A stretch of DNA of 64,000 bases, taken from assembly GCA_944385095.1 (NCBI GenBank), contig CALWVS010000006.1:28298-92297 (forward strand), read 5' to 3'. Below are positions 1-9,374 of this stretch, one piece after another; position 1 is the first letter of the stretch, and every line of letters begins with the position of its first letter. Under the pieces are notes generated by a model. That model made no database searches, was not told the origin of the DNA, and saw nothing but the letters and a program-made list of their open reading frames with translations. This stretch comes from an uncultured Oscillospiraceae bacterium. Its GTDB lineage: Bacteria; Bacillota; Clostridia; Oscillospirales; Oscillospiraceae. Made by a program: the position numbers and the translations under genes.

Positions 1-1058
1 ACCTCCACCAGAACCCGGTCTCCCTCCATATGCCCAAGCTGGTCATTGACCTTTTTAAAGTTGTCCAAATCCAGCAGCAGCATAATACCGGACAGGGTAT
101 TCTGTTTCTTTTTCTCATTTGCAATAAATTCCTCAATCATTTTACGATTGTACAGGTCAGTCAGGGGGTCATGGAGGGAACTGTAGCGCATAAAGGCGTT
201 GTTCTGTACCAGCTTGACCAACATACGGCGCAGGTACAGGGTGATGAGCATACCAAACAGGAAAATGACCACACAGCCACTCAGATAGCTCAGATGGAAG
301 GGGGTAGTGATGGTGAGGGTCCAGGACCTCCCGTTGTAGGATACTGGTTTGGAAATTTGATTGCTGTTTGGTGTAAAATTGGCAGACTGGGCAACGGTGG
401 TGATACTGCCATTCTGGTTCTCATATGTGAGTGCATACTCATAGCCAAATTCAGTGAGCTGTTCCAGCTCGCACCATTCAATGAAGGTATCCAGATCAAC
501 GACAAGAATGGAAAAGCCCACAAAATCCTGTAAGGTTTCACCGGAAAAGATAGGGTTGCGCACCACCAATTTTGGGATTCCATGATAAAGTGTATAGGGA
601 CCGCTGACCAAACAGGATTTTGATTCAATGGCAAGTAAGGCATCCTCTTTGCGTTGAGGGTGTTGCAGAATACTTTCTCCAACAGGAAGTTCATTGCTGT
701 CTTTGGGGTATACAAAGGAGATAATGGCATTGTGGGCATACTGGACACTCAGAATACCGGGGGAGATTAGATTCTCAGCAGTTTGCATGAAAATATCTTC
801 TGAGATATTTCCATCCAGAGCAACCACAACAGCCTTTAAGATTTCTGATTTATAAGAGTAACGGGTCAGCATATGCTCCACTTTGTTGCTATAGACACGG
901 GCAGTATAGTTGGAGTCCCTGTATGTGTTGATGAGTACCCCCTCCGCATAGGAGTAGGTAGCAAGCAAGGTAAGCATCAGCCCTACAATAGAGACAACAA
1001 TCTGAATACACCGCTCCTGAAGCAGATAGCCCTCAATCTTGCACATGAGTTTCTTCAT
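1..1058 (-). CDS. Membrane sensor diguanylate cyclase (C-terminus beyond window)
   Basis: Partial gene running off the left edge; about 352 residues are visible. A first membrane segment near residues 15-37 is followed by an extracytoplasmic sensor domain of CHASE/Cache type (motif LYHGIPKLVVRNPIF), then a second membrane segment near residue 270 and the start of a GGDEF domain (HDPLTDLYNR, then LLLDLDNFKKVNDQLGH). The catalytic GG(D/E)EF motif lies outside, so activity cannot be judged, but substrate and metal-site residues seen so far are canonical. Family role: sensing an external ligand and making cyclic-di-GMP. The ATG at 1058 is preceded by AAAGGA 7-10 bases upstream. It is divergent from the next GGDEF gene. 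Confidence 0.88.
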   Translation of the reverse strand, partial: MKKLMCKIEGYLLQERCIQIVVSIVGLMLTLLATYSYAEGVLINTYRDSNYTARVYSNKVEHMLTRYSYKSEILKAVVVALDGNISEDIFMQTAENLISPGILSVQYAHNAIISFVYPKDSNELPVGESILQHPQRKEDALLAIESKSCLVSGPYTLYHGIPKLVVRNPIFSGETLQDFVGFSILVVDLDTFIEWCELEQLTEFGYEYALTYENQNGSITTVAQSANFTPNSNQISKPVSYNGRSWTLTITTPFHLSYLSGCVVIFLFGMLITLYLRRMLVKLVQNNAFMRYSSLHDPLTDLYNRKMIEEFIANEKKKQNTLSGIMLLLDLDNFKKVNDQLGHMEGDRVLVE

Positions 1059-1175
1059 TCTGTGTATCCTTTCTTTTGGTGGTTCTGCCCCTATTATACC
1101 ATAGGATGGGAAATTGCACCAGTCATTTTTCGGATAAATTGTTCGTGTCTCATTTGCAACAATCATGAAAATGAC

Positions 1176-1204
1176 TTGCACAGACATAAAAAAAGTGATA
1201 CAAT
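1176..1204 (+). promoter_or_regulatory. Sigma-A-type promoter for the PAS-GGDEF gene
   Basis: TTGCAC at 1176-1181 and TACAAT at 1199-1204 are separated by exactly 17 bp and lie about 30 bp upstream of the start at 1238. Prediction from sequence only. Confidence 0.6.
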
Positions 1205-1237
1205 GGAGAGGATGTGGAATGAGAGGGAGGGCTGGCC

Positions 1238-2602
1238 ATGAATCATCCAGTTTATGTCAATACGGTGTTTGAAACAGGGGGATTTCTGAAGGAAGCCATG
1301 AAGGAGCTCCGTATTGGCAGGTGGGTAGCCGAAATGGATTTGGAGAAGGAACCACGGCTGTACGGGGATGATGTGATGTACCAGATTTTAGGGGTTCCAT
1401 CAGAAATACCACCAGAGCAGTGCTATGCAAGCTGGCATGAGCGGATTTTTGCAACCCATCTGCATCGGGTGAAGGATTCAGCCCATGAGATTTTGCGGAC
1501 AGGAAAGTCAGAACTAGTCTACCCATGGATGGATCGGACAGGGGGACTGCGGTATATCCTCAGTATAGGGATACTGGACCGGAGTTATCAGAAGGGGCAC
1601 CGTGTCTGTGGTTATTTTCAGGATGTGACCAGTGTGGTGGCAGAGAAGGTGTCAGGGACGGAGCACTCTGTGGCATCAGAGTATTTGATTCAGATGCTGG
1701 CAAGTGGCTATGAGGCGGTTCATCTGATTGATTTACGCACCAGAACCATCAAGCCAGTGAAAACAGTACAGCCAGAGGTATGGCGGTACAGAGATATGAC
1801 CGTAGAGCGGTATTATGACTTTTTGGGTGGAAAGTTTGGTGCAGAATTGGTGGAGTGGCTGCGGAACTGTCTGGCAGAACAGGCAGTGATTGATGAATAT
1901 GGACGGAAAACCTATTATGGCACACGGGAGATTTGTCAGGTTGGAACGGACAACTGGTACTGTGTGAGCATGTGTCTGGACCAAAGCAGCAATGAAGTGT
2001 CCTTTATCTTGGCATATCGGGATATCAATGAGCGGGAGCAGACACGCAACATCATAGAACAGCTCCGCCACATATCCCAGACAGATGGTTTGACGAAGAT
2101 ATACAATCGAGTGGGAATTGAGGAACGTGTCAACCAGTACCTCAGCACCAATCCAGATAGACCTGGTGCCCTTTTGTTGCTGGATTTGGATAATTTTAAG
2201 GAGGTCAACGACCAACTGGGACATACAGAGGGGGATTTCCTGTTGGTGGAGACAGCAGAAAAGCTCAAACAGATTTGTCGCAGCAGCGATGAAGTGGGCA
2301 GACTGGGTGGAGATGAATTTTTGGTACTGGCAAAGGATGTGGCAGAGGGTTATGTAACACCCCTTGTCAGCCGGATTGAAGAAAAATTCCACGGTTTTGC
2401 AGAGGAGATTGTGCAGAAACTGGAGAAGGACTACCAGTTGAAAAATGGAGTTCTGAAAGTGACTGCATCCATCGGTGTGGCAGTGTTTCCCAAGGATGGA
2501 ACCACCTTTGCAGACCTGTACCACCGTGCAGATATTGCCCTATATCAGGCAAAACGCAATGGAAAAAATACATATGCACTCTATGAGGGGGAGATTGAGT
2601 GA
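1238..2602 (+). CDS. PAS-GGDEF diguanylate cyclase
   Basis: A 454-residue cytoplasmic protein with no membrane segment. Residues about 20-135 and 150-265 look like two PAS-type sensor folds. Residues about 285-450 form a GGDEF domain with an intact GGDEF signature at 357-361 and an RSSD inhibitory site at 348-351, exactly five residues upstream, as in product-inhibited cyclases. Inferred function: condensing two GTP to cyclic-di-GMP under control of an unknown cytoplasmic signal, with feedback inhibition. The ATG at 1238 has GAGGGAGGG in front. The stop overlaps a strong hairpin (2599-2626). Confidence 0.93.
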   Translation: MNHPVYVNTVFETGGFLKEAMKELRIGRWVAEMDLEKEPRLYGDDVMYQILGVPSEIPPEQCYASWHERIFATHLHRVKDSAHEILRTGKSELVYPWMDRTGGLRYILSIGILDRSYQKGHRVCGYFQDVTSVVAEKVSGTEHSVASEYLIQMLASGYEAVHLIDLRTRTIKPVKTVQPEVWRYRDMTVERYYDFLGGKFGAELVEWLRNCLAEQAVIDEYGRKTYYGTREICQVGTDNWYCVSMCLDQSSNEVSFILAYRDINEREQTRNIIEQLRHISQTDGLTKIYNRVGIEERVNQYLSTNPDRPGALLLLDLDNFKEVNDQLGHTEGDFLLVETAEKLKQICRSSDEVGRLGGDEFLVLAKDVAEGYVTPLVSRIEEKFHGFAEEIVQKLEKDYQLKNGVLKVTASIGVAVFPKDGTTFADLYHRADIALYQAKRNGKNTYALYEGEIE

Positions 2603-2626
2603 GAGAAGCTCTTCAGCTTCTCTCAC
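2599..2626 (+). terminator. Hairpin at the end of the PAS-GGDEF gene
   Basis: A perfect 12-bp stem (GTGAGAGAAGCT, 2599-2610; complement 2615-2626) with a CTTC loop, beginning over the TGA stop. The following bases are only mildly T-rich, so it may be a weak terminator or an mRNA-stabilising hairpin before the threonine aldolase gene. Confidence 0.5.
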
Positions 2627-2679
2627 TGTTCTATCATGCAAAACCAAGAGAAAAGCCAAGAACGAAAGGAGACAGTTAC

Positions 2680-3726
2680 GTGATACGGTTTACCAATGAT
2701 TATTCTCAGGGGGCACACCCTGACATTTTGCAGGCAATCACAGAGGTTTCCATGGAGGGAAATTTTGGGTATGGCTGTGACCCCCATACTGAGAGGGCAG
2801 CTAGGCTGATTGGGGAACTGTGCCAGTGTGAAGGGGCAGCCATCCATTTTCTGATGGGAGGCACTCAGACCAATATGACCGCCATCAGTGCCTTTTTAAA
2901 ACCCTATCAGGCAGCCATTGCAGCAGACAGCGGGCACATCTGCACCCATGAGACAGGGGCAGTAGAGGGCACAGGGCACAAGTGCATCGCAGTCCCAACA
3001 AAAGATGGCAAGTTGACCCCTGACCACATTCGACAGGTGATGGAAGCCCATCCAGATGAACATATGGTACAGCCCAAGCTGGTATCTATCAGTAATACCA
3101 CCGAGTGGGGCGGTTTTTATACCACCGGAGAACTGGAGGCACTGCGGCAGGTGTGTGAGGACTACCACCTGTGGCTCTATCTGGATGGAGCCAGACTGGG
3201 CAGTGCATTGGCAGCCGGTGTCACAACACTGCCAGACCTCGCCAGAGCGTGCCACGCATTTTATATTGGCGGCACCAAAAATGGGGCACTGTTTGGGGAA
3301 GCACTGGTGATTGTGGAGCCAGCCCTCCAGACGGATTTCCGCTACCATATGAAACATCGGGGCGGTATGTTGGCAAAGGGCTTTTTGCTGGGGGTACAGT
3401 TTGAAGTTTTGATGGAACACCAGATGGAGCGGTATCTTGCCATGGCAGACCATGCCAACCACATGGCAGAACGGTTGCGTCAGGGCTTGGAGCAGCAGGG
3501 CTATTCCTTTTATGTGGACAGCTTCAGCAACCAGATTTTTCCCATTCTGCCGGATTCCCTGCTCCAGACTTTGGAGGGAGACTTTCACTGGGAGGTCACA
3601 AAGAAACAGGAGGATGGGAATACAGTCATCCGCCTTGTGACCTCATGGGCAACCACACCCCAGGAGGTGGAAGCATTTTTGGCAAAAATCCCACATAAGA
3701 CCGTTGAATTACATGAAACTATTTGA
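2680..3726 (+). CDS. Threonine aldolase family PLP enzyme
   Basis: 348 residues, fold type I PLP enzyme of the low-specificity threonine aldolase / beta-eliminating lyase family, which cleaves L-threonine or allo-threonine to glycine and acetaldehyde. Visible marks: N-terminal FTNDYSQGAHPDIL, the cofactor-binding LDGARLGSAL, and the Schiff-base lysine K200 in GGTKNG. The open frame extends upstream to a GTG inside the previous gene's hairpin, but the GTG at 2680 is preferred: AAAGGAG lies just ahead and the family normally starts at this point. The gene lies 77 bp after a GGDEF gene, and its 3' end contains the promoter of the next gene. No functional link to cyclic-di-GMP is evident. Confidence 0.9.
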   Translation: MIRFTNDYSQGAHPDILQAITEVSMEGNFGYGCDPHTERAARLIGELCQCEGAAIHFLMGGTQTNMTAISAFLKPYQAAIAADSGHICTHETGAVEGTGHKCIAVPTKDGKLTPDHIRQVMEAHPDEHMVQPKLVSISNTTEWGGFYTTGELEALRQVCEDYHLWLYLDGARLGSALAAGVTTLPDLARACHAFYIGGTKNGALFGEALVIVEPALQTDFRYHMKHRGGMLAKGFLLGVQFEVLMEHQMERYLAMADHANHMAERLRQGLEQQGYSFYVDSFSNQIFPILPDSLLQTLEGDFHWEVTKKQEDGNTVIRLVTSWATTPQEVEAFLAKIPHKTVELHETI

Positions 3727-3732
3727 TATAAT
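3704..3732 (+). promoter_or_regulatory. Promoter of the GGDEF-EAL gene inside the aldolase 3' end
   Basis: TTGAAT (3704-3709) and a perfect TATAAT (3727-3732) at 17-bp spacing. The -35 box lies within the last codons of the threonine aldolase gene and the -10 box just after its stop; the next start is 31 bp downstream. Confidence 0.65.
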
Positions 3733-3762
3733 GACCCATAAGATACAAAATGGGGGATTTTT

Positions 3763-6072
3763 ATGACGGAACAGCTTTTGAAGTCAAGGCTGAAAAAACT
3801 GACAGTTTTTCTCATCATAACAAATATTCTCATTTTATCTCTGGGTGGTTATGCTGCGTTTTTATTTCATCGCTCCATGCGTGTAGAAATACAGTCAAAA
3901 ATTGATATGGAGTTGAGAGAATATTATAAAGATGTGCTGCGCAAGGTGCAATCAGATGTCCAGAGTTTAGAGACATTAGCAGGATTTTTGGAGTTTGGTG
4001 GAGAGACTGATTCACAAAAATTTGCACAAGGTCTGCAAGCATCCAACGACCAGACCAGTTTTATCTGTATGAGCTACTACAATGCAGATGGGTCGGGTAC
4101 ACATATTACCATAGATGGCTCCATCTTGTCTGATATTTCGCTTTCTGACAGTTCTCCTATGGTGCAACAGACGGTCCAAACGGCGTTACAGGGTTCTATT
4201 GGGATTTGTGATGCCCATATAGATGATGGCTCTGGGGAGATGGTTCTGTCTTATGCAGTGCCTGTGTGGGACCACAATGAAGTGATGGGAGCTTTGATGG
4301 CAAGCCAGTCCCTGGATACATTTTCCTATATTCTGGATGGTGGTGTGGTACTCAGTGAAGTGGGCATGGTGGTATGTATCAATGGGGAGGGAGAGATTTT
4401 AGCTGCTTCGCAACGGGCAAAAAATCTGGATTGTTCCTCCATTTATGATTGGGAGCTGGGCACAGAACATCCTGGATTTTCCAAACTCCTGCAAAATGGA
4501 GGAAATGGTGTCCAATATTTTGACTATTATGATGTTCCAGCCTATATTGCCATGAGACCTGTAAACCATTTTGAAGATTTGTATCTCATGGTGGTGGACA
4601 CAGAGGACAGTGTGGTGGGGCACGCATACGATCATATGCTGCTCTCTCAGACCATTGGATTTGCATTGATGCTGGTGTCTATGGGATGTCTCATCTGGGG
4701 ACTCTATCAGGTCAGGGAGCAGTATGCCCAGACCATGCGCCTTGCCTATTACGACGAGTTGACAAAGGCGTACAATCTGGCAAAGTTCAAAGAGTGCATG
4801 TATAGTCTGAAGCATCCTCTTGAGGGTTGTGTGGTGGCGATGAATGTGCGCCAGTTCAAGTTTATCAATGAAATTTTTGGGGAGGAGCAGGCAGACCGGC
4901 TGCTGGTTTATATCACCGATGTCTACAAAGGGCATTTGAAAGAGGGGGAGTATTTCTGCCGTGAGGCATCAGATACCTTCTTTCTCTATTTACGCCAATG
5001 TGACTATGACACCGTTTCATCCAGACTGGAGCGTATGATGAAACAAATTGGTGAAATTCGTATGGACACTGGTCAACGCTACCCCATTGTGCTCTACTGT
5101 GGTGTGGCAGCCCTGTCCACAGTCGATGGGGAGAGGGTCAATTTCCAGGAGACGGAAACACGGGTCATGTTTGCGCTGCGCCAGGCAAAAATACAGCAGA
5201 ACAAGGGCGGCATTAAAAACAATGTGTGTTTTTATGATGAGGACGTCCACAAGCAGGAGCAGCTGGAAAACTACATTGAAAGCCACATGAAGCAGGCATT
5301 GGTGGACCGGGAGTTCCAACTGTATTTACAGCCCAAAACCGATTTGAGGACCGGGAGGCTGTCAGGGGCAGAAGCACTGGTGCGCTGGCAGACAGAGGAT
5401 GGGCAGATGCTTTATCCCGACCAGTTTATCCCACTGTTTGAGGCAAATGGGTTTTGTGGCAGGCTGGACCTCTATATGGTCACCCAGGTTTGCAAGACGC
5501 TGCGCAGGTGGATGGATGAGGAGAAACAGCCAATTTCCATTTCTGTCAATCAGTCCAGACTGCTGTTCTATGAAGATGATTACATTGAAAAACTGACCAC
5601 CATTACCACACACTATGGCATTTCTCCCACTTGGATTACCTTGGAGATTTTAGAGGGGCTTGTGGTGGGAGATGTGCAGCAGCTCAATGAACGGGTGAAT
5701 CAACTGAAAAAACTGGGTTTTCGTATCTCCATGGACGATTTTGGAAGTGGATATTCCTCACTGAACACATTGGGAAAAATTGATATTGATGAATTGAAGA
5801 TTGACCGAATGTTCCTGATTGCAGCATCAGAACAGAATGGGCACAGGCAGAAACTCATTATGCAGCAGATTGCAGAGCTGGCTAGAAAAATGAGAATTGA
5901 TACTGTGGTGGAGGGAGTAGAAACCTTCCATGATGAGTGTCTCATCAAGCAGTTTGGCTGTGACTATGGGCAGGGCTATTACTATAGCCGCCCCATCAAA
6001 TTGGAGGAGTTTGAGACCCGATTTATGCAGGAAAAACAGGAGCATAGTCATCCCACCGGGCACTATGAGTGA
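3763..6072 (+). CDS. Membrane Cache sensor with degenerate GGDEF and active-looking EAL domain
   Basis: 769 residues. A membrane segment at about 15-38, an extracytoplasmic Cache-like sensor (about 40-285) and a second membrane segment (about 292-315) are followed by a GGDEF-like domain whose signature is replaced by ASDTF, so it is probably not a cyclase but may bind GTP. The C-terminal EAL domain (about 510-765) keeps the catalytic set: E537 in AEALVRW, N in SVNQS, E in LEILEG, D658-D659 in DDFGSGYS, K in LKID, E in VEGVET and Q in YGQGYY. Inferred role: phosphodiesterase degrading cyclic-di-GMP in response to an external ligand, opposing the two neighbouring cyclases. GGGGGA precedes the ATG. 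Confidence 0.93.
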   Translation: MTEQLLKSRLKKLTVFLIITNILILSLGGYAAFLFHRSMRVEIQSKIDMELREYYKDVLRKVQSDVQSLETLAGFLEFGGETDSQKFAQGLQASNDQTSFICMSYYNADGSGTHITIDGSILSDISLSDSSPMVQQTVQTALQGSIGICDAHIDDGSGEMVLSYAVPVWDHNEVMGALMASQSLDTFSYILDGGVVLSEVGMVVCINGEGEILAASQRAKNLDCSSIYDWELGTEHPGFSKLLQNGGNGVQYFDYYDVPAYIAMRPVNHFEDLYLMVVDTEDSVVGHAYDHMLLSQTIGFALMLVSMGCLIWGLYQVREQYAQTMRLAYYDELTKAYNLAKFKECMYSLKHPLEGCVVAMNVRQFKFINEIFGEEQADRLLVYITDVYKGHLKEGEYFCREASDTFFLYLRQCDYDTVSSRLERMMKQIGEIRMDTGQRYPIVLYCGVAALSTVDGERVNFQETETRVMFALRQAKIQQNKGGIKNNVCFYDEDVHKQEQLENYIESHMKQALVDREFQLYLQPKTDLRTGRLSGAEALVRWQTEDGQMLYPDQFIPLFEANGFCGRLDLYMVTQVCKTLRRWMDEEKQPISISVNQSRLLFYEDDYIEKLTTITTHYGISPTWITLEILEGLVVGDVQQLNERVNQLKKLGFRISMDDFGSGYSSLNTLGKIDIDELKIDRMFLIAASEQNGHRQKLIMQQIAELARKMRIDTVVEGVETFHDECLIKQFGCDYGQGYYYSRPIKLEEFETRFMQEKQEHSHPTGHYE

Positions 6073-6098
6073 CGAAGCAAGCCAATAGATAGAATATG

Positions 6099-6141
6099 GT
6101 CCCGTATCAGCATCTGAGATGGTCTGATACGGGACTTTTTT
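6099..6141 (+). terminator. Rho-independent terminator, convergent genes
   Basis: A perfect 12-bp stem (GTCCCGTATCAG, 6099-6110; complement 6124-6135) followed by six T. It ends the EAL gene and abuts the stop of the opposing phosphatase gene. Confidence 0.9.
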
Positions 6142-6605
6142 CATGGTTTTGTGGTTGAGGCTTGTGTCAGAAGTGCCAAAAGAGCCTGACAGCCCAGAGA
6201 AATATCTTCATAGGTACGCTGAAAATCCCCAGTATACCAGGGGTCTGCTACCTCACCGGGTCGATGGGTGTAGTCCATCAACAGATGGATTTTCTTATCT
6301 GGGTCGCCGCCACAGATGCGGGTCATGTTGCGTAGATTGGCGTTGTCCATACCAATGAGTAGGTCATAGTGTTTGTAATCCTGTTTGGTTAGCTGACGGG
6401 CTGCATGCCCTTGACAGGAAATGCCATGTTCAGCCAGCTTTTTTCTGGCAGGTGGATAGACAGGGTTTCCAATTTCCTCCGTACTGGTGGCAGCCGAGGC
6501 AATTTCCATGGAAATCCCAGCCTTTTCACACAGGTCTTTCATGATAAATTCAGCCATCGGACTGCGGCAAATATTGCCGTGGCATACGAATAGTATTTTG
6601 GTCAT
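6141..6605 (-). CDS. Low molecular weight protein tyrosine phosphatase
   Basis: 154 residues, the usual length for the family. The P-loop CHGNICRS gives catalytic C8 and R14, and the general acid is D121 in the ADPWY motif. The family dephosphorylates protein tyrosine (or arginine) residues, often on capsule or stress regulators; the substrate here is unknown. An in-frame ATG exists at 6623, but the ATG at 6605 is preferred because AAGGG lies 8-9 bases ahead and the P-loop is then at the normal distance from the N-terminus. It is monocistronic between two terminator-like structures. Confidence 0.92.
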   Translation of the reverse strand: MTKILFVCHGNICRSPMAEFIMKDLCEKAGISMEIASAATSTEEIGNPVYPPARKKLAEHGISCQGHAARQLTKQDYKHYDLLIGMDNANLRNMTRICGGDPDKKIHLLMDYTHRPGEVADPWYTGDFQRTYEDISLGCQALLALLTQASTTKP

Positions 6606-6711
6606 GGTATCATATCCCTTCATAAGTATTCAAAAGTGCTGTTTTATGTAGTTTTTCATTACATTTCAAACAAGTTTTTAAAATCGCCTCTCACGGAAAC
6701 CTACGAAACTC

Positions 6712-6751
6712 TACATCATTTTACGGGAAAATGGTGTAAAAGAGGTTTTTT
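6712..6751 (+). other. Orphan terminator-like hairpin
   Basis: TACATCATTTT (6712-6722) pairs with AAAATGGTGTA (6728-6738) with one wobble, and six T follow at 6746-6751. It reads on the + strand, but no + strand gene lies upstream; it may mark an untranslated RNA or be chance. The surrounding 6606-6799 holds no gene. Confidence 0.35.
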
Positions 6752-6790
6752 CGGGATTCTAAAGTGTAGAACAAGGGACTTGAAATTGCC

Positions 6791-6826
6791 AATATAAAGA
6801 CTGCCCCAGAAATTATCTGAGGCAGT
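6791..6826 (-). terminator. Terminator of the beta-glucan uptake operon
   Basis: ACTGCCTCAG/CTGGGGCAGT stem (10 bp including one G-U wobble, which forms only in the minus-strand RNA) at 6800-6826, followed on the minus strand by TCTTTATATT. It lies 22 bp after the GH3 stop. Confidence 0.7.
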
Positions 6827-6847
6827 TCTTGTCTATTTATGGAGTTG

Positions 6848-9292
6848 TTATCGATTTGCAGTGAGACGCTGTATTAACATAACTAAACGACCTGCGCAGA
6901 TACGAATTTGTTTTTCAGGCAGATGACCCTCCCTCAAAGCTTTACGGATATTCTCATCATCATGTGGATTACCTGGCATAATGACATCATTACCAGCCAT
7001 AGCACAGAGCCAGGGTTCACTGCCATCAGATGGTACAGTGGTATTCCAATCCGACATAACAAGACCATCAAAACCCCATTCTTCACGCAGTAATACAGTA
7101 CAAAGGTCATGGTGATTGGCAGCCTGTATCCCATTGATTTTGTTGTAAGAGGTCATAAGTGCAGCTGGAGCTGCTTTCTTTACGGCAATTTCGAAGCCTC
7201 GCAGATAAATCTCTCGTAAAGCCTGTTCTGAAACTCTGGCATCTACTCCCATACGATGATCTTCCTGATTATTACAGGCAAAGTGCTTAATAGTGACTCC
7301 ACGTGTGCCGTCTGTCTGTACTCCCTGTGTAACCGAAGATGCTAATGTACCAGAAAGAAAAGGATCTTCAGAATAGTATTCAAAGTTACGACCACACAGA
7401 GGATTACGTTGGATATTCATGCCGGGGGCTAGCCATAGATCGACATGAAATTCAGTCATTTCAACAGCAATAGCACGACCGAATTCTTCCATTAAAGCAG
7501 GGTCCCAACTTTGTGCAAGGGCTGTGCCTACTGGAAATGCTGTACAAAACTGATAATAAGTGGTGGCTCCTTCTACATGTTGTGGATGGTCCAAAAAGCC
7601 ATTTTCCAAAGACCCTAATACGCCAGTAGATATAACCTTACCGTCTGTTGGATGTACCTGATAACTCTGGCGCAGTCGTAAACCTGCTGGACCATCAGCC
7701 ATAATGAGGGATGGGAGTCCACAAGTGGTCTCTAGTGCTTCAGATGTCTCACCTGCGGAACCTGGAACCCGAATACCGGCAGAACCAAGAGTACTGCCAC
7801 CTTGTGTAATATTCCCATAGAGTAAAGGGATTAAATCTTCCACTGAACCATCTGCTAGGTAGACGGGTGGAGGTGATGGTTTCTCATCTGACATAGGAGT
7901 CCAATCAAAGCTAGGCAGAGTGAGAGCAGATGCAGAAAGAGTTTTTTGTGTGACTGAAGTCATAACGCCTAACTCTTCAAAGGGATATTGAATGGGACAT
8001 ATGGTGTGTGTGTGTTCTAGCACCACATCTTCCACCACATGTAGATGTGCAACTGGGGTACTATTGGAAAGGCTGTTACCTGCAAACAGAGTATAAGTAC
8101 CCGCTGATACAATCCAAGCATTTTGGGAGGAATTAAAACCTGCCAGCTCCCGAGCAGAAATAGAAACTGTTATATGTTGTGTTTCTTCAGGTTCCAGCAA
8201 TTTGGTTTTGCAGAAACCTGTCAATCGTCGGTATTCACGGGCATGACCAGTTTGAGGGCAGGCTGCATAAACTTGGACTACCTCACGTCCTGAGAACTGA
8301 TTCCCAACATTAGTTACAGTGAAGTCCATATCAATACAGTGAGGAGTGGTATGTAAAGTTGTAAATTTGATATCAAAGGTGGTGTAAGATAGTCCATAAC
8401 CGAAAGAGAACAGAGGTTCAATATCAAAGCTGTCAAAGTAGCGATAACCTACATAAATGCCTTCTGAATAAAGTTCTTTTTCCAAATCGCCATTACAGGC
8501 ACCAAAGGTACTTGCACAGGGATAGTCGCAATATCGTTTTGCCCAAGTGGCTGTCAGCTTACCTTCTGGAACAGCTTTGCCTAACAAAATATCAGCAACT
8601 GCTTCGCCTCCCTGTTGACCTAATTGAGAGATTTGAAGAATCGAGATAGGGTTATGGTATTCCGACAATAGGTCAGTCAATTCAATTGGTCCACCAGCAT
8701 TGATTACTAGTATTAGGGGCATACCTGCGGCATTCAAAGTCTGTAAATCTTCTTGTTCCTGGTCGCTGAGCAGATAATCACCCTTTTCTGGAGTACGATC
8801 CTTGCCCTCACCAGCGATACGACTGATCACATAAATGACCGCTTTAGCACTGGATAATTCCTCTATGGTTACAGGTCGACCGTCAGGTAATACAAACGGG
8901 TTACAGGCATAAGCATCAAAAGGATTTTCCATTTGTGTGGCATCATGAAGGATTTTATCTTTCCATGCAAGTCGAGCTGTTGTATAACGTGTTTCATAGT
9001 CAGTGATCCAATCATATGTAGTTATAGGTATACCGGCTGCCTTGAGTCCATCCAAAATGGAAATGTTGCTACGGTTATTTACATCACCAGATCCAATACC
9101 GCCCTTGATAGTATGACTGGCTCCAGCACCAAACAATGCAATAGGGGTACTGGGAGTGATAGGGAGAACGCCATCATTTTTCAGTAGTACAATTCCTGCC
9201 GTTGCGGCTTTTCGAGCAAGAGCGGCATGGCATTGTTCACGTTTGGAGGGGGTATGTTGTAGACTGCCACTATATGTATGATTGAATGTCAT
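6848..9292 (-). CDS. GH3 beta-glucosidase with inverted domain order
   Basis: 814 residues, no signal peptide, so cytoplasmic. The domain order is reversed relative to most GH3 enzymes: the alpha/beta C-terminal-type domain comes first (about 20-260, acid/base candidate E162 in GEGKDR), then a fibronectin-III-like domain (about 330-405), then the TIM barrel (about 490-810) with nucleophile D748 in VMSDW. Such inverted GH3 enzymes are known from rumen and gut Clostridia. Inferred role: hydrolysis of imported beta-linked gluco-oligosaccharides. It is the last gene of the ABC operon, 82 bp after the permease. AGGAGG lies 9 bases before the ATG. Confidence 0.92.
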   Translation of the reverse strand: MTFNHTYSGSLQHTPSKREQCHAALARKAATAGIVLLKNDGVLPITPSTPIALFGAGASHTIKGGIGSGDVNNRSNISILDGLKAAGIPITTYDWITDYETRYTTARLAWKDKILHDATQMENPFDAYACNPFVLPDGRPVTIEELSSAKAVIYVISRIAGEGKDRTPEKGDYLLSDQEQEDLQTLNAAGMPLILVINAGGPIELTDLLSEYHNPISILQISQLGQQGGEAVADILLGKAVPEGKLTATWAKRYCDYPCASTFGACNGDLEKELYSEGIYVGYRYFDSFDIEPLFSFGYGLSYTTFDIKFTTLHTTPHCIDMDFTVTNVGNQFSGREVVQVYAACPQTGHAREYRRLTGFCKTKLLEPEETQHITVSISARELAGFNSSQNAWIVSAGTYTLFAGNSLSNSTPVAHLHVVEDVVLEHTHTICPIQYPFEELGVMTSVTQKTLSASALTLPSFDWTPMSDEKPSPPPVYLADGSVEDLIPLLYGNITQGGSTLGSAGIRVPGSAGETSEALETTCGLPSLIMADGPAGLRLRQSYQVHPTDGKVISTGVLGSLENGFLDHPQHVEGATTYYQFCTAFPVGTALAQSWDPALMEEFGRAIAVEMTEFHVDLWLAPGMNIQRNPLCGRNFEYYSEDPFLSGTLASSVTQGVQTDGTRGVTIKHFACNNQEDHRMGVDARVSEQALREIYLRGFEIAVKKAAPAALMTSYNKINGIQAANHHDLCTVLLREEWGFDGLVMSDWNTTVPSDGSEPWLCAMAGNDVIMPGNPHDDENIRKALREGHLPEKQIRICAGRLVMLIQRLTANR

Positions 9293-9324
9293 AATGAGAT
9301 ACCTCCTGTATGTAAAAAATTAAG

Positions 9325-9358
9325 AAAAACCGCCACAGTAAAAATTATGACGGTTTTT
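9325..9358 (-). other. Intra-operon hairpin
   Basis: AAAAACCG (9325-9332) pairs with CGGTTTTT (9351-9358) between the permease and GH3 genes. It reads as a weak bidirectional terminator or processing site that could lower GH3 expression relative to the transporter. Confidence 0.5.
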
Positions 9359-9374
9359 CCATCAGAAGAAAAGA

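Noticed and set aside
1733-2524. 263-residue minus-strand frame opposite the PAS-GGDEF gene
   Set aside because: Shadow; cysteine- and histidine-rich composition typical of antisense translation.
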